This document shows, piece after piece, positions 46,595-58,312 of a stretch of 64,000 nt of DNA. The notes under the pieces are model-generated. The model was not told where the DNA came from. It did no database searches and saw nothing but the letters and a program-made list of their open reading frames with translations. The translations under genes and the position numbers were made by a program. Source of the DNA: Eunapius fragilis (Eukaryota > Porifera > Demospongiae > Spongillida > Spongillidae); assembly GCA_963681505.1 (NCBI GenBank), contig OY811986.1, positions 2,755,922 through 2,819,921 of the forward strand, given 5' to 3'. Within the stretch, counting starts at the first letter, position 1. Every line of letters begins with the position of its first letter.

Positions 46595-48660
46595 TGACCA
46601 GCTGGTGCTGGGGGTGGACCAGGTGGTACTAGAGGTGGACCTGGTGGTGCTGGCGATGGACCTGGTGGTGCAGGAGGTGGACCAGGTGGTGCTGGAGGTG
46701 GACCAGGTGGTGCTGGAGGTGGACCAGGTGGTACTAGAGGTGGACCAGGTGGTGCTGGCGATGGACCTGGTGGTGCTGGAGGTGGACCAGGTGGTGCTGG
46801 AGGTGGACCAGGTAGTGCTGGAGACCTGGACCTGGTGGAGCAGGAGGTGGACCAGGCGGTGCTAGAGGTGGACCTGGTGGTGCTGGAGGTGGACCAGGTG
46901 GTGCTGGAGGTGGACCAGGTAGTGCTGGAGGTGGACCTGGTGGTGCAAGAGGTGGACCAGGTGGTGCTAGAGGTGGACCAGGTGGTGCTGGAGGTGGACC
47001 AGGTGGTGCTGGAGGTGGACCAGGTGGTGCTGGAGGTGGACCAGGTGGTGCTGGAGGTGGACCTGGTGGTGCTGGAGGTGGACCAGGTGGTGCTGGAGGT
47101 GGACCAGGTGGTGCTGGAGGTGGACCAGGTGGTGCTGGAGGTGGACCAGGTGGTGCTGGAGGTGGACCAGGTGGTGCTGGAGGTGGACCAGGTGGTGCTG
47201 GAGGTGGACCAGGTGGTGCTAGAGGTGGACCAGGTGGTGCTGGAGGTGGACCAGGTGGTGCTGGAGGTGGACCAGGTGGTGCTGGAGGTGGACCAGGTGG
47301 TGCTAGAGGTGGACCAGGTGGTGCTGGAGGTGGACCAGGTGGTGCTGGAGGTGGACCAGGTGGTGCTGGAGGTGGACCAGGTAGTGCTGGAGGTGGACCT
47401 GGTGGTGCAAGAGGTGGACCAGGTGGTGCTAGAGGTGGACCAGGTGGTGCTGGAGGTGGACCAGGTGGTGCTGGAGGTGGACCAGGTGGTGCTGGAGGTG
47501 GACCAGGTGGTGCTGGAGGTGGACCTGGTGGTGCTGGAGGTGGACCAGGTGGTGCTGGAGGTGGACCAGGTGGTGCTGGAGGGGGACCTGGTGGTGCTGG
47601 AGGTGGACCTGATAGTGCTGGAGGTGGACCAGGTGGTGCTGGAGGTGGACCTGGTGGTGCTGGAGGTGGACCTGGTGGTGCTGGAGGTGGACCTGGTGGT
47701 GCTGGAGGTGGACCAGCTGGTGCTGGAGGTGGACCTGGTGGTGCTGGAGGTGGACCAAGTGGTGCTGGAGGTGGACCAAGAGGTGCTGGAGGTGGACCTG
47801 GTGGTGCTGGAGGTGGACCAGGTGGTGCTGGAGGTGGACCTGGTGGTGCTGGTGGTGGACCAGGTGGTGCTGGAGGTGGACCCGGTGGTGCTGGAGGTGG
47901 ACCTGGTGGTGCTGGAGGTGGACCAGGTGGTGCTGGAGGTGGACCAGCTGGTGCTGGAGGTGGACCAGGTGGTGCTGGAGGTGGACCAGGTGGTGCTGGA
48001 GGTGGACCAGGTGGTGCTAGAGGTGGACCAGGTGGTGCTGGAGGTGGACCAGGCGATGCTGGAGGCGGGCCAGGTGGTGCTGGAGGTGGACCAGGCGGTG
48101 CTGGAGGTGGACCAGGCGGTGCTGGAGGTGGACCAGGTGGTGCTGGAGATGGACCTGGTGGTGCTGGAGGTGGACCAGCTGGTGCTGGAGGTGGACCTGG
48201 TGGTGCTGGAGGTGGACCTGATAGTGCTGGAGGTGGACCAGGTGGTACTGGAGGTGGACCAGGTGGTGCTGGAGGTGGACCAGGTGGTGCTGGAGTTGGA
48301 CCAGGTGGTGCTGGAGTTGGACCAGGTGGTGCTGGAGGTGGACCTGGTGGTGCTGGAGGTGGACCAGGTGGTGCTGGAGGTGGACCTGGTGGTGCTGGAG
48401 GTGGACCAGCTGGTGCTGGAGGTGGACCTGGTGGTGCTGGGGGTGGACCTGGTGGTGCTGGGGGTGGACCTGATAGTGCTGGAGGTGGACCAGGCGATGC
48501 TGGAGGCGGGCAGGCGATGCTGGAGGTGGACCAGGTGGTGCTGGAGGTGGACCAGGTGGTGCTGGAGGTGGACCAGGTGGTGCTGGAGTTGGACCAGGTA
48601 GTGCTGGAGGTGGACCAGGTGGTGCTGGAAGTGGACCAGGTGGTGCTGGAGGTGGACCTT
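46595..48660 (+). repeat. 21-bp minisatellite, ~98 copies
   Basis: Unit GGTGGTGCTGGAGGTGGACC plus A/T, repeated for about 2.07 kb with few variants (CTAGAGG, GCAAGAGG, AGCTGG, GATAGTGC). Because 21 is a multiple of three and the unit lacks stops in several frames, long open frames exist on both strands (GGAGGGP or VVLEVDQ on plus; STSSTTW or PPAPPGP on minus). I see no splice-linked unique exon that would make one of these a gene. Confidence 0.95.
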
Positions 48661-49665
48661 GTGGTGTATTGTCACGTGCGGTGCGCGTGATGACAATCAG
48701 TTAAGACCTAATCCGTGTGGTGGGTCCTTCAACCTCGAAAGAGGAGGAAAGGAAGAGGAGATGAAGGTTCCTACCACCGCCACCCTGACCAAGCCATTGC
48801 TACCTGGATTGCCATCGGGAGGGAGTCGCGGACATAGCCTAACGTCGAAGCAGGCGCGGTCACGCGTGGGGCCCAATAGTACCTGCCGCCAGGGAGGACA
48901 GAGTGCCTACTGCGGGAGAGGACTGAAGTGTGCCTACCGCCAAGGAGGACCATACGGGCGTACAACCGGGGAGGACTGAGTGCCTGCTGCCGGGGAGGAA
49001 TGAGCGTACCTGCCACCGGGGAGGACAGAGAGTAGCTGACACCAGGGAGGACAGCTAATGTGTGCCTGCCGCCGGGGAGGGCAGCTAGTGTGTGCCTGTG
49101 TGCCTGCTGCCGGGGAGGACAGCTAGTGCGTGCCTACCACCAGATTAGGTTCCGGGGTGCCACTGGATAACGTTCCAGGGTGGAGAGAAGAGGCTCTGCC
49201 ACTTAAGGAGAGAAGGGTGATATGCTGCCGCGAAGGAGAGGTATGTAGCCACGTGTGTCGAGACAGGGCCATGGGCCGGGAGACTGTGTTGAGGCGAGCG
49301 CCGTAGCCAAGGGCGAGTGTTGAAGCTGGGATTGTTGCGTACGGCGATATACACTGAAACCCGAGCTGCGGGTGAGAGCCAGGAAGGATCCATGGAGGCA
49401 GAAAGTAGTGCCTGAGCCAAGAGGCAATAAGGCAAGCAGGAAATGGAACCATAAGAGAGCAAGAGAGGGTGCAAGAATAAGCGTATGCCCGAGAGAATAT
49501 GTCTGAGAAAGGGCGGACGAGTGCATGGAGTGAGGATGGTGGAAAGAAGAACGAATGTTGACCTTGTGGGAAGGGAGATCTGGTGTAATGTGCGTTGCGC
49601 GTGGGAAGGGGAGATGTGGTGTATTGTCACGTGCGGTGCGACAATCAGTTAAGACCTAATCCTAC
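48661..49665. other. Spacer between minisatellite blocks with a 35-bp degenerate repeat
   Basis: GTGGTGTATTGTCACGTGCG and the following CAATCAGTTAAGACCTAATCC occur at both 48660-48714 and 49617-49663. Between them, 48880-49140 holds about eight degenerate units built on GTGCCTGCCGCCGGGGAGGA. No gene seen. Confidence 0.7.
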
Positions 49666-49669
49666 AGAC

Positions 49670-49840
49670 CTGGTGGTGCTAGAGGTGGACCAGGTGGTGC
49701 TAGAGGTGGACCAGGTGGTTCTAGAGGTGGACCAGGTGGTGCTGGAGGTGGATCTGGTGGTGCTGGAGGTGGACCTGGTGGTGCTGGAGGTGGACCAAGT
49801 GGTGCTGGAGGTGGACCAGGAGGTGGACCTGGTGGTGCTG
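49670..49840 (+). repeat. Second block of the 21-bp minisatellite
   Basis: About eight copies of the same unit as 46595-48660, ending in a shortened GGACCAGGAGGTGGACC. Confidence 0.93.
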
Positions 49841-50207
49841 TCTAACATACCACCACCCATCCCCTCACCACCTAACAAGTTTTCATATACATTAACAACT
49901 TCCATACTGCCCTCGCAGGACTGGTCCATCCTACGAGACCTCTCCATTGTGTGTACATGCTGTAGAATAACTTGCTCTGGGTTTGGGGCTCTTTCTAGTA
50001 TAAAGAGAGATGTATGGGTGGGAACCTTCTTTTGAATCGCTTGTTAAACCCATACTAAAGCATGTATGCATGAGTTGGCATCAAATAGAGAAAGAGGTGT
50101 GGTCACTGCTATCTTCCATGCATGCAGTAATTTTCTGCGTTAAGAAGCCTCATCAAAACCTTGACGTTAAGATAGTCTCTACCTTACTGGTAGAAAGAGA
50201 GTGGTTT

Positions 50208-50755
50208 CTCTGAGGGATAAGGGGACATGGGTATGGATTGTAAGTGATGAGGGGACATGGGCATGTGGTGTGAGGGATGAGGGGACATGGGCATGTGGTG
50301 TGAGGGATGAGGATGAGGTGACAAGGTGTGAGGGATGAGGGGACATGGGCATGTGGTGTGAGGGATGAGGGGACATGGGCATGTGGTGTGAGGGATGAGG
50401 TGACAAGGTGTGAGGGATGAGGGGACATGGGCATGTGGTGTGAGGGATGAGAGGACATGGGCATGTGGTGTGAGGGATGAGGGGACATGGGCATGTGGTG
50501 TGAGGGATGAGGTGACAAGGTGTGAGGGATGAGGCATGTGGTGTGAGGGATGAGGGGACATGGGCATGTGGTGTGAGGGATGAGGATGAGGTGACAAGGT
50601 GTGAGGGGATGAGGGGACATGGGCATGTGGTGTGAGGGATGAGGATGAGGCGACAAGGTGTGAGTGATGAGGGACATGGGCATGTGGTGTGAGGATGAGG
50701 CAACAAGGTGTGAGGGATGAGGGGACATGGGCATGGGGTGTGAGAGATGACCTTA
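50208..50755 (+). repeat. ~30-bp minisatellite
   Basis: About eighteen units built on GATGAGGGGACATGGGCATG followed by TGGTGTGAGG, with shorter variants GATGAGGTGACAAGGTGTGA interspersed. Open frames on the minus strand are repeat artefacts. Confidence 0.93.
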
Positions 50756-51130
50756 CATGGTTTTGACACCTGCAGCTGCCATTATTATTGAACATAATGT
50801 ACACAGTACAGCAAAGTGTGTTGTTGGAGTAATTGTTAAACATTACAATTATTTTTCAAGTACACAGCTGTTGGTATGTTTTTTAAACAATTAGTTCACA
50901 GTGAATTAATCCAAAACCTTGTTCCATCTTCTCCATTATAATGACCTTCCTATTTGGTGGTAGATCAGCCACCAAAAAAGATTAGGGTTTTGATACAGCA
51001 TAAAGTGTGCATCAATTCCATATGTATTTGTGAATTTCACTATAACTTTATATTGTTTTTTATTTCCATTCTCAGTACAGGTAATATACCAATTGCATCA
51101 TCTGCTTGGAATATTCAATTGTGGTGTCAT
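50756..51130. other. No gene seen
   Basis: AT-rich unique sequence. Confidence 0.5.
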
Positions 51131-51222
51131 CATGGGTGTACACAACCTTCAGGAAGGGGGGGGGGGGGGGGGGTCGAATTTGGTTAATTGGTGACCATAC
51201 AATAACATACATGCATCATATG
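51131..51222 (+). repeat. Dispersed repeat, second copy of 15727-15810
   Basis: Same order of motifs with a longer G tract (51157-51173). Confidence 0.75.
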
Positions 51223-51563
51223 GTATACTTTGTTCATAATAAAATTGATTATGCTCAATGGTGAAGGTGACCTCTTTTTGGAGAGGGGTTAGCTATTGGA
51301 TGCCCTTTTGCTCACAAAAGCTGCTGAATTAGCTCAGAAGCTCGATTATGAGTATAATTTAATCCTAGCTGACTTTACAAGATGCATAGTGGTGAATTGA
51401 CAATGTATAACTCTACATGAAACTGCATTATTTTTTTAAAATGGCTCAGCAGTTATGACAGCTTAAATATCACACTTGCACTATAAACAAATGCATCTGC
51501 ATGCATGGTATCAGCAGTAATACTAGTTCCTGAGTCAGCCTACGTATGGAATTATGCAAACAA

Positions 51564-52850
51564 TCATTTCCATTCATCACTAGCTCCTTCAATTTGTTCC
51601 TGATCCACGCCAAGGCCTGAATAATAGAAATTATATTTATGCGGCTATAAAGAAAATACAGAAAGTGTGCATTTATAGAATCGATGACTTACTTTGAGAT
51701 ATAACGGGCTTGCCGTCTTCTATTGATATCAAAACGTGTAAAAGAATGATTTTAACAAATGATCAATATATTTAGCGCGCATGTTCATGTGTCACTTACA
51801 GTAAGATAATGCGCCCTCACCAGCGTCTTCGAGCTGGAAATATGTAAAATCCACTGCAGCTTTGGCCGCAGTGAACTGCCACTCCCTTGATTTTGTTCCG
51901 TCACCATAATCTGAAAGTCCCTTGATTATGATCACACCAATGTTACGTGGGGGGGGGGACATGTTTCGTAGCCTCCTTTCGATACTGGTAAGGACCCATC
52001 CTTCCATTTCTCCTCCCACTGCTTCTGGTGCATTTTCGAACATTTCGTTTTTAACGGCTAAGTTATCGACCAACCAACTAGCACTAAATAAAATGCCAGC
52101 AGCTATCTTTGGTGCTCTTGGAGGGGAATTTGCATCCGTGCACTGAAAATTCTCCTTTACAGCGAACTCATCCGTCTGTTTGGCAAAAATGTTCAGCAGC
52201 CATGGCCTCATCTCCAGTTTCTCTCCACGTGTGATGATGTTGTTTTCAGTGTCAAACTTCACTGTACTCAAGTCTTCAATCCACTTCGAGACCAGCACAT
52301 CGCAGAATTGGTATTTCTTTGCTCCGAACGCCACGCCGACTCCGATAATTGCCTTGGCATTTGGAAATCGAACAAGTGCTTCTTCTATCTCGTCACGGCA
52401 CTCCGCGCCCATGTTCGTTTGAACTACGCCTACTTTGTAGCCTCCGAATGTACCAAGCACTGTTCCTTTAGTAGGAAATGTAATGGATCGTCCGAGTGGA
52501 GGCGCGAAGGTTATGGAGTCTGACTGAGGGGGCAGCAGCCTGTCCATCACTGCCCAATATTCGTTCTCGTTGACAGTGTGTATAATAATGGCCACCTCCT
52601 TGCAGTAGTCGGATAATGCTTTGTAAAGTGGAGTGCCTGCCTTGGGTTGTTTAAGGGGGTGCTTTTCCAAAATGACCTTAAATTTTACTGTATCGGGGTA
52701 TTTAGGTTTTTCGATGACTGGTGTGACTGGTAACGGTGCAGCGGTGGGCAAAGATTCGTTTGGCGAATTCTGAGTAGCCTGCAGTTTCAATGAAGACAAG
52801 GCATTGACGACTGTCTTGTGGGTTAGCGTTGCTTTTTCTGAAAATGACAT
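51564..52850 (-). CDS. Nucleoside phosphorylase / MTA-SAH nucleosidase-family protein, 3 exons
   Basis: Minus strand; exons 52850-51821, 51719-51693 (a 27-nt microexon) and 51616-51564, all GT..AG and in frame, 369 residues. The PNP/UDP fold cleaves or phosphorolyses nucleosides. Visible features are GVGVAFG (substrate/phosphate loop), GILFSASWLVDN, GGEMEGWVL (ribose-binding Met-Glu) and KGLSDYGDGTKSREWQFTAAKAA with the base-binding Asp. Residues 1-110 form a separate N-terminal part (Pro-rich linker plus HPLKQPKAGTPLYKAL). Such domains occur alone or fused to death/NACHT modules in corals and sponges; no NACHT is seen here. The start at 52850 is the first ATG, 31 nt from a TATAAAT (52887-52881). 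Reading through the exon 1 donor would give an alternative end, SYCK. Confidence 0.85.
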
Positions 52851-52880
52851 GAAATTTATGAACACGCATGCCCTTCGGAC

Positions 52881-52887
52881 ATTTATA
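52881..52887 (-). promoter_or_regulatory. TATA-like box of the phosphorylase-family gene
   Basis: TATAAAT on the minus strand about 31 nt before the ATG, which would place transcription initiation almost at the start codon (a very short 5' UTR). Confidence 0.35.
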
Positions 52888-52899
52888 CTATCAGTTTCC

Positions 52900-54546
52900 T
52901 AGTAGAGAGTTGGCTCGACTGGTGTTGATTGGGGTGAAATTTTATGCACAAGCTGGTATAGCTAAAACATGGAGTCATGGGGGAGCCCAATAAGGACCAA
53001 AGCCTGATTCATGCATGCATGTATCGTTCTTACACATGCATGCACAGACAAATTTATAAAGAAGGAATAAGTATTATGTATATAGTTTAGGTACAGTTTC
53101 CAAGGAAATGGTACTTCCACGTTACATATATGTAGAAATCCGTTTTGACTGGAAAGGCATACTAAAGATGTGTTCATAAAAAGCATGTAAATCAACAGGA
53201 GAATTACAATTGTACAACACTGGCTCACAAGAGGACCATTTATGTATATTCACTATCAGAAGGGACCTGGTTAAAACATTCATTGCAATTTCGTTACCAT
53301 GAGTATTTGAATGGTTTTATAAATACAAATTCTAAATCAGTTTTACTTTAATTGGCTACTTTAATATTTCGCTTGCCCAGCAATTCACTTGCATATAAGT
53401 TGGTGTGAAATAGAATTTGGTTACGCGTGTCTGATATCTCGCCCATACAGTTTAAACCAAATTTGGTAAGGTTAAACCATTATCTTTTGGCTTACCCTTC
53501 AAACAGTGCTTTTAGTTTGATGTTTGAAACAGTAATTTAGGATTGAAAAGGAAAATTTCCATGGGTGAGATTCGAACCAACACTCTTGTGTACACATGTA
53601 CCCTTCCATTCCATCTTGTACCTATGATATATATTGGATCGCGAAAATGGACCTAATGAAGCTTTTCTTCGAAGTTTTTTGTATTTATTTTTGTATTTAT
53701 AGAAGATGCCTATGTCTTCTACAACTTCCTTGAAAATTGGCCTATCATCATAAAGGGCTGAATTTTTAGCGCGTCAACTTTGCATGCATTTGAGGATATT
53801 GTGGTAGCTCCCCGTTGCAGAATCGACCCTGCATATATTGGTATCAAATAGGTATTACAACGTTACCTAAGAAGGTGAGTTAAGTGACGGCTATTAACAC
53901 CAAAAATTGTTTTTCTTTATGAACACTGCTTCAGTGGGTTTTCTTTTGTGGCCACATACAAGGCAACTATAGTTTTAAGTATTACTTAGCCTCCTACATG
54001 TCACAGCAGCGGATGGAATCACCGCTACGTCACGTAGTGATGATGTAATCCATCCGCTGCCGTGATTAATGACAGCTTGATTTGACATTATGACAGTTTG
54101 ATTTGAACCACAGACCACTTGTTATTAAACCACAATGCTAATTATACGAACCATAAAATTGGTTATGTTATTGGACCATGTAGCCATGCACATTTTAAAA
54201 TGATAGTTTGCAGGAAAAAATCGGTTTGTCATGAGTTATATAAACCAATTTATTTGCATGTGTTAACCCTGGCCTGCAGTGCATACGGAGAATTATAAGT
54301 ATTTGAGTTTCTGCATGCAGTGGCGTGCATGCATTCTAGGGATAGTCACGTTTGCATTAATAATTTATGGTATATAGTTGCATTAGCAACTGAATTAAAT
54401 GCACTAGCAACTGAGGGGGCTCGAACAACGGAAAGTTATTCAGGTCTCATTATAAGTCAACGCAGGTCAACTATTTACACAACGCGCGCGGGTCAACTAT
54501 TACAACCGAATCGGTTAAAATTGTTTTGCCGATTCGGTTGTAATAG
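52900..54546. other. Intergenic, no gene seen; hairpins
   Basis: Includes a hairpin with CAGCGGATGGA / TCCATCCGCTG arms (54006-54060) and an inner GCTACGT/CACGTAG pair. A 20-bp inverted pair AACTATTACAACCGAATCGG lies at 54494-54549, reaching the stop codon of the CAP gene. Confidence 0.6.
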
Positions 54547-55715
54547 TTATGTGTTAAATAAATAATTCACCAAAAGCATGCACGCAATGAGTGTCTCTAA
54601 TTTTTCAGGGGTGTTATTACATGAGGCCCGCCCTAAGATACAAATATAGCATGCAGATAAATTTACCTGTAATTGAGCATAGGCTGTTTTCGCACTCATA
54701 TCCCGTTGGGCACGATTCGCAGGAAGAGGTTCCCGTTTTGTATGGCGTCTCCGTTGCATCGCTTGTACTAAAATAAATAAATAAATAATTGGCAGCAAAA
54801 AGGGACCTAGCGCATACTCCATGCAGGAAAGAGTATCAAAGACTCAAAGTTGACACGTGCAATTAAAATTACAAATTCAGGCCACTGTGACTCCATGATA
54901 GACATGCAGACTAATTTCCAGTGCGTAAGAAAGAAGTTGTAGAGGCTCTTAGAAAATGAAATAATTTGAAAATATGCGCTAGGTCAATTTTCGCTGCCAC
55001 GATCCCATATATTATATAATCACGCTCTCATGAAACTAGCAGTAAGTATACATTCCATATGACAATAACTTACATGGGGCCGTAGGTACAGACAAGCAGA
55101 GATCCACGCAGCCGACTCATGTCACACACATTTGATGCACACCCGATGAACGCGGCCTCAGACCGTACCATCTAGATGCATGCGAACGAAGGACGTGTAA
55201 TTATAACCTGCACTGAAAACCCTTTCGCGATTACGCATGTGAAGAATCACTATAGACTATATATCATTATTAATACCGTTTTGTATCTCTCGCATCCACT
55301 TGAACAAGTGTTGCTTTCGTGTATGTAGTTCTCATTTTCACTAAACCATCGAGACACAGCAGTTCCGTAGTCGGCGGGATATTTCGACGTCATAAGATAT
55401 TTGTTAACGCTAAGAGCATCCTGTTCAATGGCAGAGCTGCTTTGTTTCAGAATGCATTCGTTGGCGATCTTCTGAGCGACCGATTCCAGCTTTGTGCTCC
55501 ATTGCTATATATATATATATAATGCATGCATGGAATGATTGTTACAAAGAAGCTAGGTTAAAACAAACCATCTTGAGCATGTCAGTTGCGATTGGTGATA
55601 CGATGCTTCGATAATAGTTATGGGCAGCTAGGAGATCATTCTTTTCCTGCTCGCTTAGAGCGCCGAATACTCCGCCGAATAAGCACAGTCCCACAATCAC
55701 AATGAAAATTCTCAT
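54547..55715 (-). CDS. CAP/CRISP-family secreted protein, 5 exons
   Basis: Minus strand; exons 55715-55569, 55504-55277, 55171-55074, 54767-54667 and 54632-54547, all GT..AG and in frame, 219 residues. CAP (SCP/TAPS) proteins are secreted and often bind sterols or act in defence or venom. The start MRIFIVIVGLCLFGGVFG is a signal peptide. CAP motifs follow in order: AAHNYYRS, ATDMLKMQWSTKLESVAQ, SENENYIHESNTCSSGCERY (the His/Glu-bearing region), MVRSEAAFIGCASNVC, LLVCTYGP, and the hinge-like TSSCESCPTGYECENSLC. The usual GHYTQ is CERYKT here. The last exon ends with a hydrophobic stretch LIACMLLVNYLFNT, so a membrane or GPI tail is possible. The start was chosen at the signal peptide; upstream in-frame codons look like leader. 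Confidence 0.88.
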
Positions 55716-56044
55716 TGCGTGGTGATGATCTGCATGAGGGCTAGCCGGTACTGCATGCTTATATACTACTATTGCGTGCGGAGGTATATCCCTGCGCGCG
55801 GGCACCAATATTAACTTGCGGTTAGAGGTGTGTAGTATGGTCATTAACTACAAAGGCTTGTTGAATTCCACACCTGCTTAGCGACTTCTGACCGCTAACC
55901 GCCGATGAGGTATAAAGTGAGCTCACCAAACGTACCATAGCGGCGCTATTAATTTCGTTATCTCAGCCCGTTGTTTCGAGCCGTTTTATGCACAACCAAT
56001 ACAAAATAACCATATTATGTTTGCGTGCGAAATATAGGACTATA
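55716..56044. other. Upstream region of CAP gene
   Basis: Presumably contains its promoter. No distinct box identified with confidence. Confidence 0.4.
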
Positions 56045-56312
56045 CAGTACCGGCTCGGAACAACGGATAAGTCACAGCTCGCAGCAACGGAAAATAAGGC
56101 ATATTCATGATGGAGTTGGGAAAGCTGTTAGTGTACATAGCGCAACCATAGTGCTTTCATCAGTAAAAATTCATTTGGTGAAGGCCAGGCCAGATCGATC
56201 GATATTGATAGATGAAAGCAGTAAGGTTGCACTATATGAACACCATGAATATGCTTTATTTTCCCTTGTTGCGAGTTGTGCATGACTTTTCCGTTGTTCC
56301 GAGCCGGTACTG
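56045..56312. mobile_element. Tc1/mariner-type MITE, complete
   Basis: TIRs of about 70 bp beginning CAGTACCGGCTCGGAACAAC at both ends, flanked by TA dinucleotides. 268 bp, non-coding. Confidence 0.88.
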
Positions 56313-56515
56313 TATTCATGGTGTTCATAGCGCAACATTATATTGCTTTCATATCGATCGATCTGGACTGCCCTTCAGCAAATGAATTTTTATTGATGAA
56401 AGCGGTAAGGGTGTGCTATCAGTGTATACCAACAGCTTTCCCAACTCCACCATGAATATGCCTTATTTTCCGTTGCTGCGAGCTGTGACTTTTCCGTTGT
56501 TCCGAGCCGGTACTG
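56313..56515 (-). mobile_element. Second, partial copy of the same MITE
   Basis: Ends ...GTTGTTCCGAGCCGGTACTG followed by TA. It shares internal sequence (GAATATGCCTTATTTTCCGTTG) with the neighbour, and the outer part of the left end is missing. Confidence 0.82.
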
Positions 56516-56523
56516 TATTACAT

Positions 56524-56620
56524 TTTAGACCCTTGTTTCCTTCCTTTTTTACACCACAATTGCCTTCCAATCCTATATGCCACCAACTTTCTCATAGAGA
56601 ATGTTTTTATTACTTGTAAA
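56524..56620. repeat. Diverged arm of the 11595-11892 foldback family
   Basis: Shared blocks CTTGTTTCC, TTTTTTACACCAC, CAATCCTATAT and AGAGAATGTTTTTA occur in the same order. Confidence 0.75.
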
Positions 56621-57920
56621 ACATATGTCATGTCAAGTTCATTAACAACTGTGGGCATAGCCGGCTTAGTTTAGGTCCTAAACTCAGGGTTGCCGAAGGC
56701 CAGCCCGGCCTGTCAGGCCGACCTTTCAGTGTGTGTCCCTGAAGGTCGGGACACACCCTTTGATCGTTATTGTATTTACACGCACTATAGACTATACGTA
56801 AACCAAATTAATTGTTCAAGCGTTAGGCCGTCAACCAATACAAGTAGGCGCTTTAACCTACATGTAGGAGTTGCCAATCGTTTTATTCCAATTAAACAGT
56901 TAACAAACAGCTAACGCTTGAAATAAGCATAGTCAATATATCATAGAAGGCTACTTGCAAGGTGGCGGCAGAAAACAACTACAGCTGCTATGTATGCTCT
57001 GATTGGACATTTACTCGAGTTGTTCCAATTTATGCTATAGAAGCTTTCTGCGTTTTAATTAAACAGAGTTTCACTTTATATTGCCAAACACACACGATCG
57101 CGATTTCCAACTTCTATGCTCTCCGTCATCAAGATCGTGGGCAATTTTTATACGCTAGCTCCTCCATCTCGATTGGGTATATACATGCTGAGTGATGGTT
57201 GAACGAGAATATGAAATATGATGCCTAATGCTTTAGAGTTAAATTATTCAAGTCGAAAGTTTTACACGCCATTGAATGAGAGGACCAGAGGTCGCAATGG
57301 AACGCCTATACATGTAGGTTAAAACCGCGTTTTCGCCTACATGTAGGTGTGCGGTCGATCTATCATTAAGCATTACGCATGCCTCCAATCACTGAGGGGG
57401 AAGGATGCGTTGAATAGCTATTAAGCATGGCTCTAGAAATACCCGTTCCAGCTGGTGCTGACGAGGTAGGGATAAGTACTTATATAGAAATTCTTTTAGT
57501 CGCTCTATTTCCACCGCGCAAGTAGAAGTAGCAGAAGGGTTAAATTCTCCTCAACAACGGACTTAGGGCAGCAGTCACATCAAGCTTTATCAGCTAACCA
57601 GCCTAACCTGCATATCCACTCTTTTCTATTGTGTCCACACTAGGTAATTAACATTCATTGCCCAAACCAAATCGATGCAGTTTGGGGGCGTTCGATGACA
57701 AATATGACCAACTCACATTGGAAACGCGCACATTGGCACATTGAAGGGGATTTGGTATAATGTAGTCAAGCTTCATGCTTATCAACCTTTTTGTACTTCT
57801 CCACAAGGTTTTTCATTTTATGGCGGCATTACTTCCATGTACGATCGTACCCTAGTCTGAGGACCCTAGGGTCTGGAACCACGCGCGCGTATACCAAACT
57901 TGTTCTGATTAGTTTTTGTA
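56621..57920. other. No gene recognised
   Basis: Contains CTACATGTAGG-type inverted motifs (about 56857-56868 and 57308-57348). A possible short first exon ATGGCTCTAGAAATACCC at 57427 is followed by a GTAGGG donor-like site, but no continuation was found. Confidence 0.4.
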
Positions 57921-58298
57921 TGATTTCATAATCCGCAAAACCACACTCTCACGTGAATCTAATCAACACCAATCACACGATTTTGGGGACCAGTACCACT
58001 GAATCGTGTACAAGACAAGTCAAGAAAGCTATTAGCATGAGCGCTTGCATCTCTGAACTTGGGACGATCGGAGGCTCTATAGTTTCTCCAGGTTCACTCA
58101 CGGTAGGATGCTGAATTTATAGAATTACATGACCTCGATCGTCCGTACGACATATAGAAGCTATCTCCACATTAAGGATCCTGGCAATTACGCCGCTCAA
58201 AACTTGGGGTATGAACACCAAATGGAAGTTGTTTTGGCCCTTGGCTGGAACTTGTTGATTAGATTCACGTGAGTGTGGTTTTGCGGATTATGAAATCA
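57921..58298. mobile_element. 378-bp MITE with ~45-bp TIRs
   Basis: TGATTTCATAATCCGCAAAA (57921) is mirrored at 58279-58298. The arms differ by one CT insertion and extend to AATCAA. TA flanks both sides. Non-coding. Confidence 0.85.
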
Positions 58299-58312
58299 TA
58301 TAACATACAACA

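Noticed and set aside
46489-48696. 735-codon Ser/Thr/Trp-repeat protein (and the 588-codon plus-strand frame)
   Set aside because: Multiple frames on both strands are equally open through the 21-bp repeat. The unique ends are short and match nothing, so I kept it as a repeat only.
50153-50843. Three overlapping minus-strand frames of about 200 codons
   Set aside because: Produced by the ~30-bp minisatellite; no splice context or unique domain.
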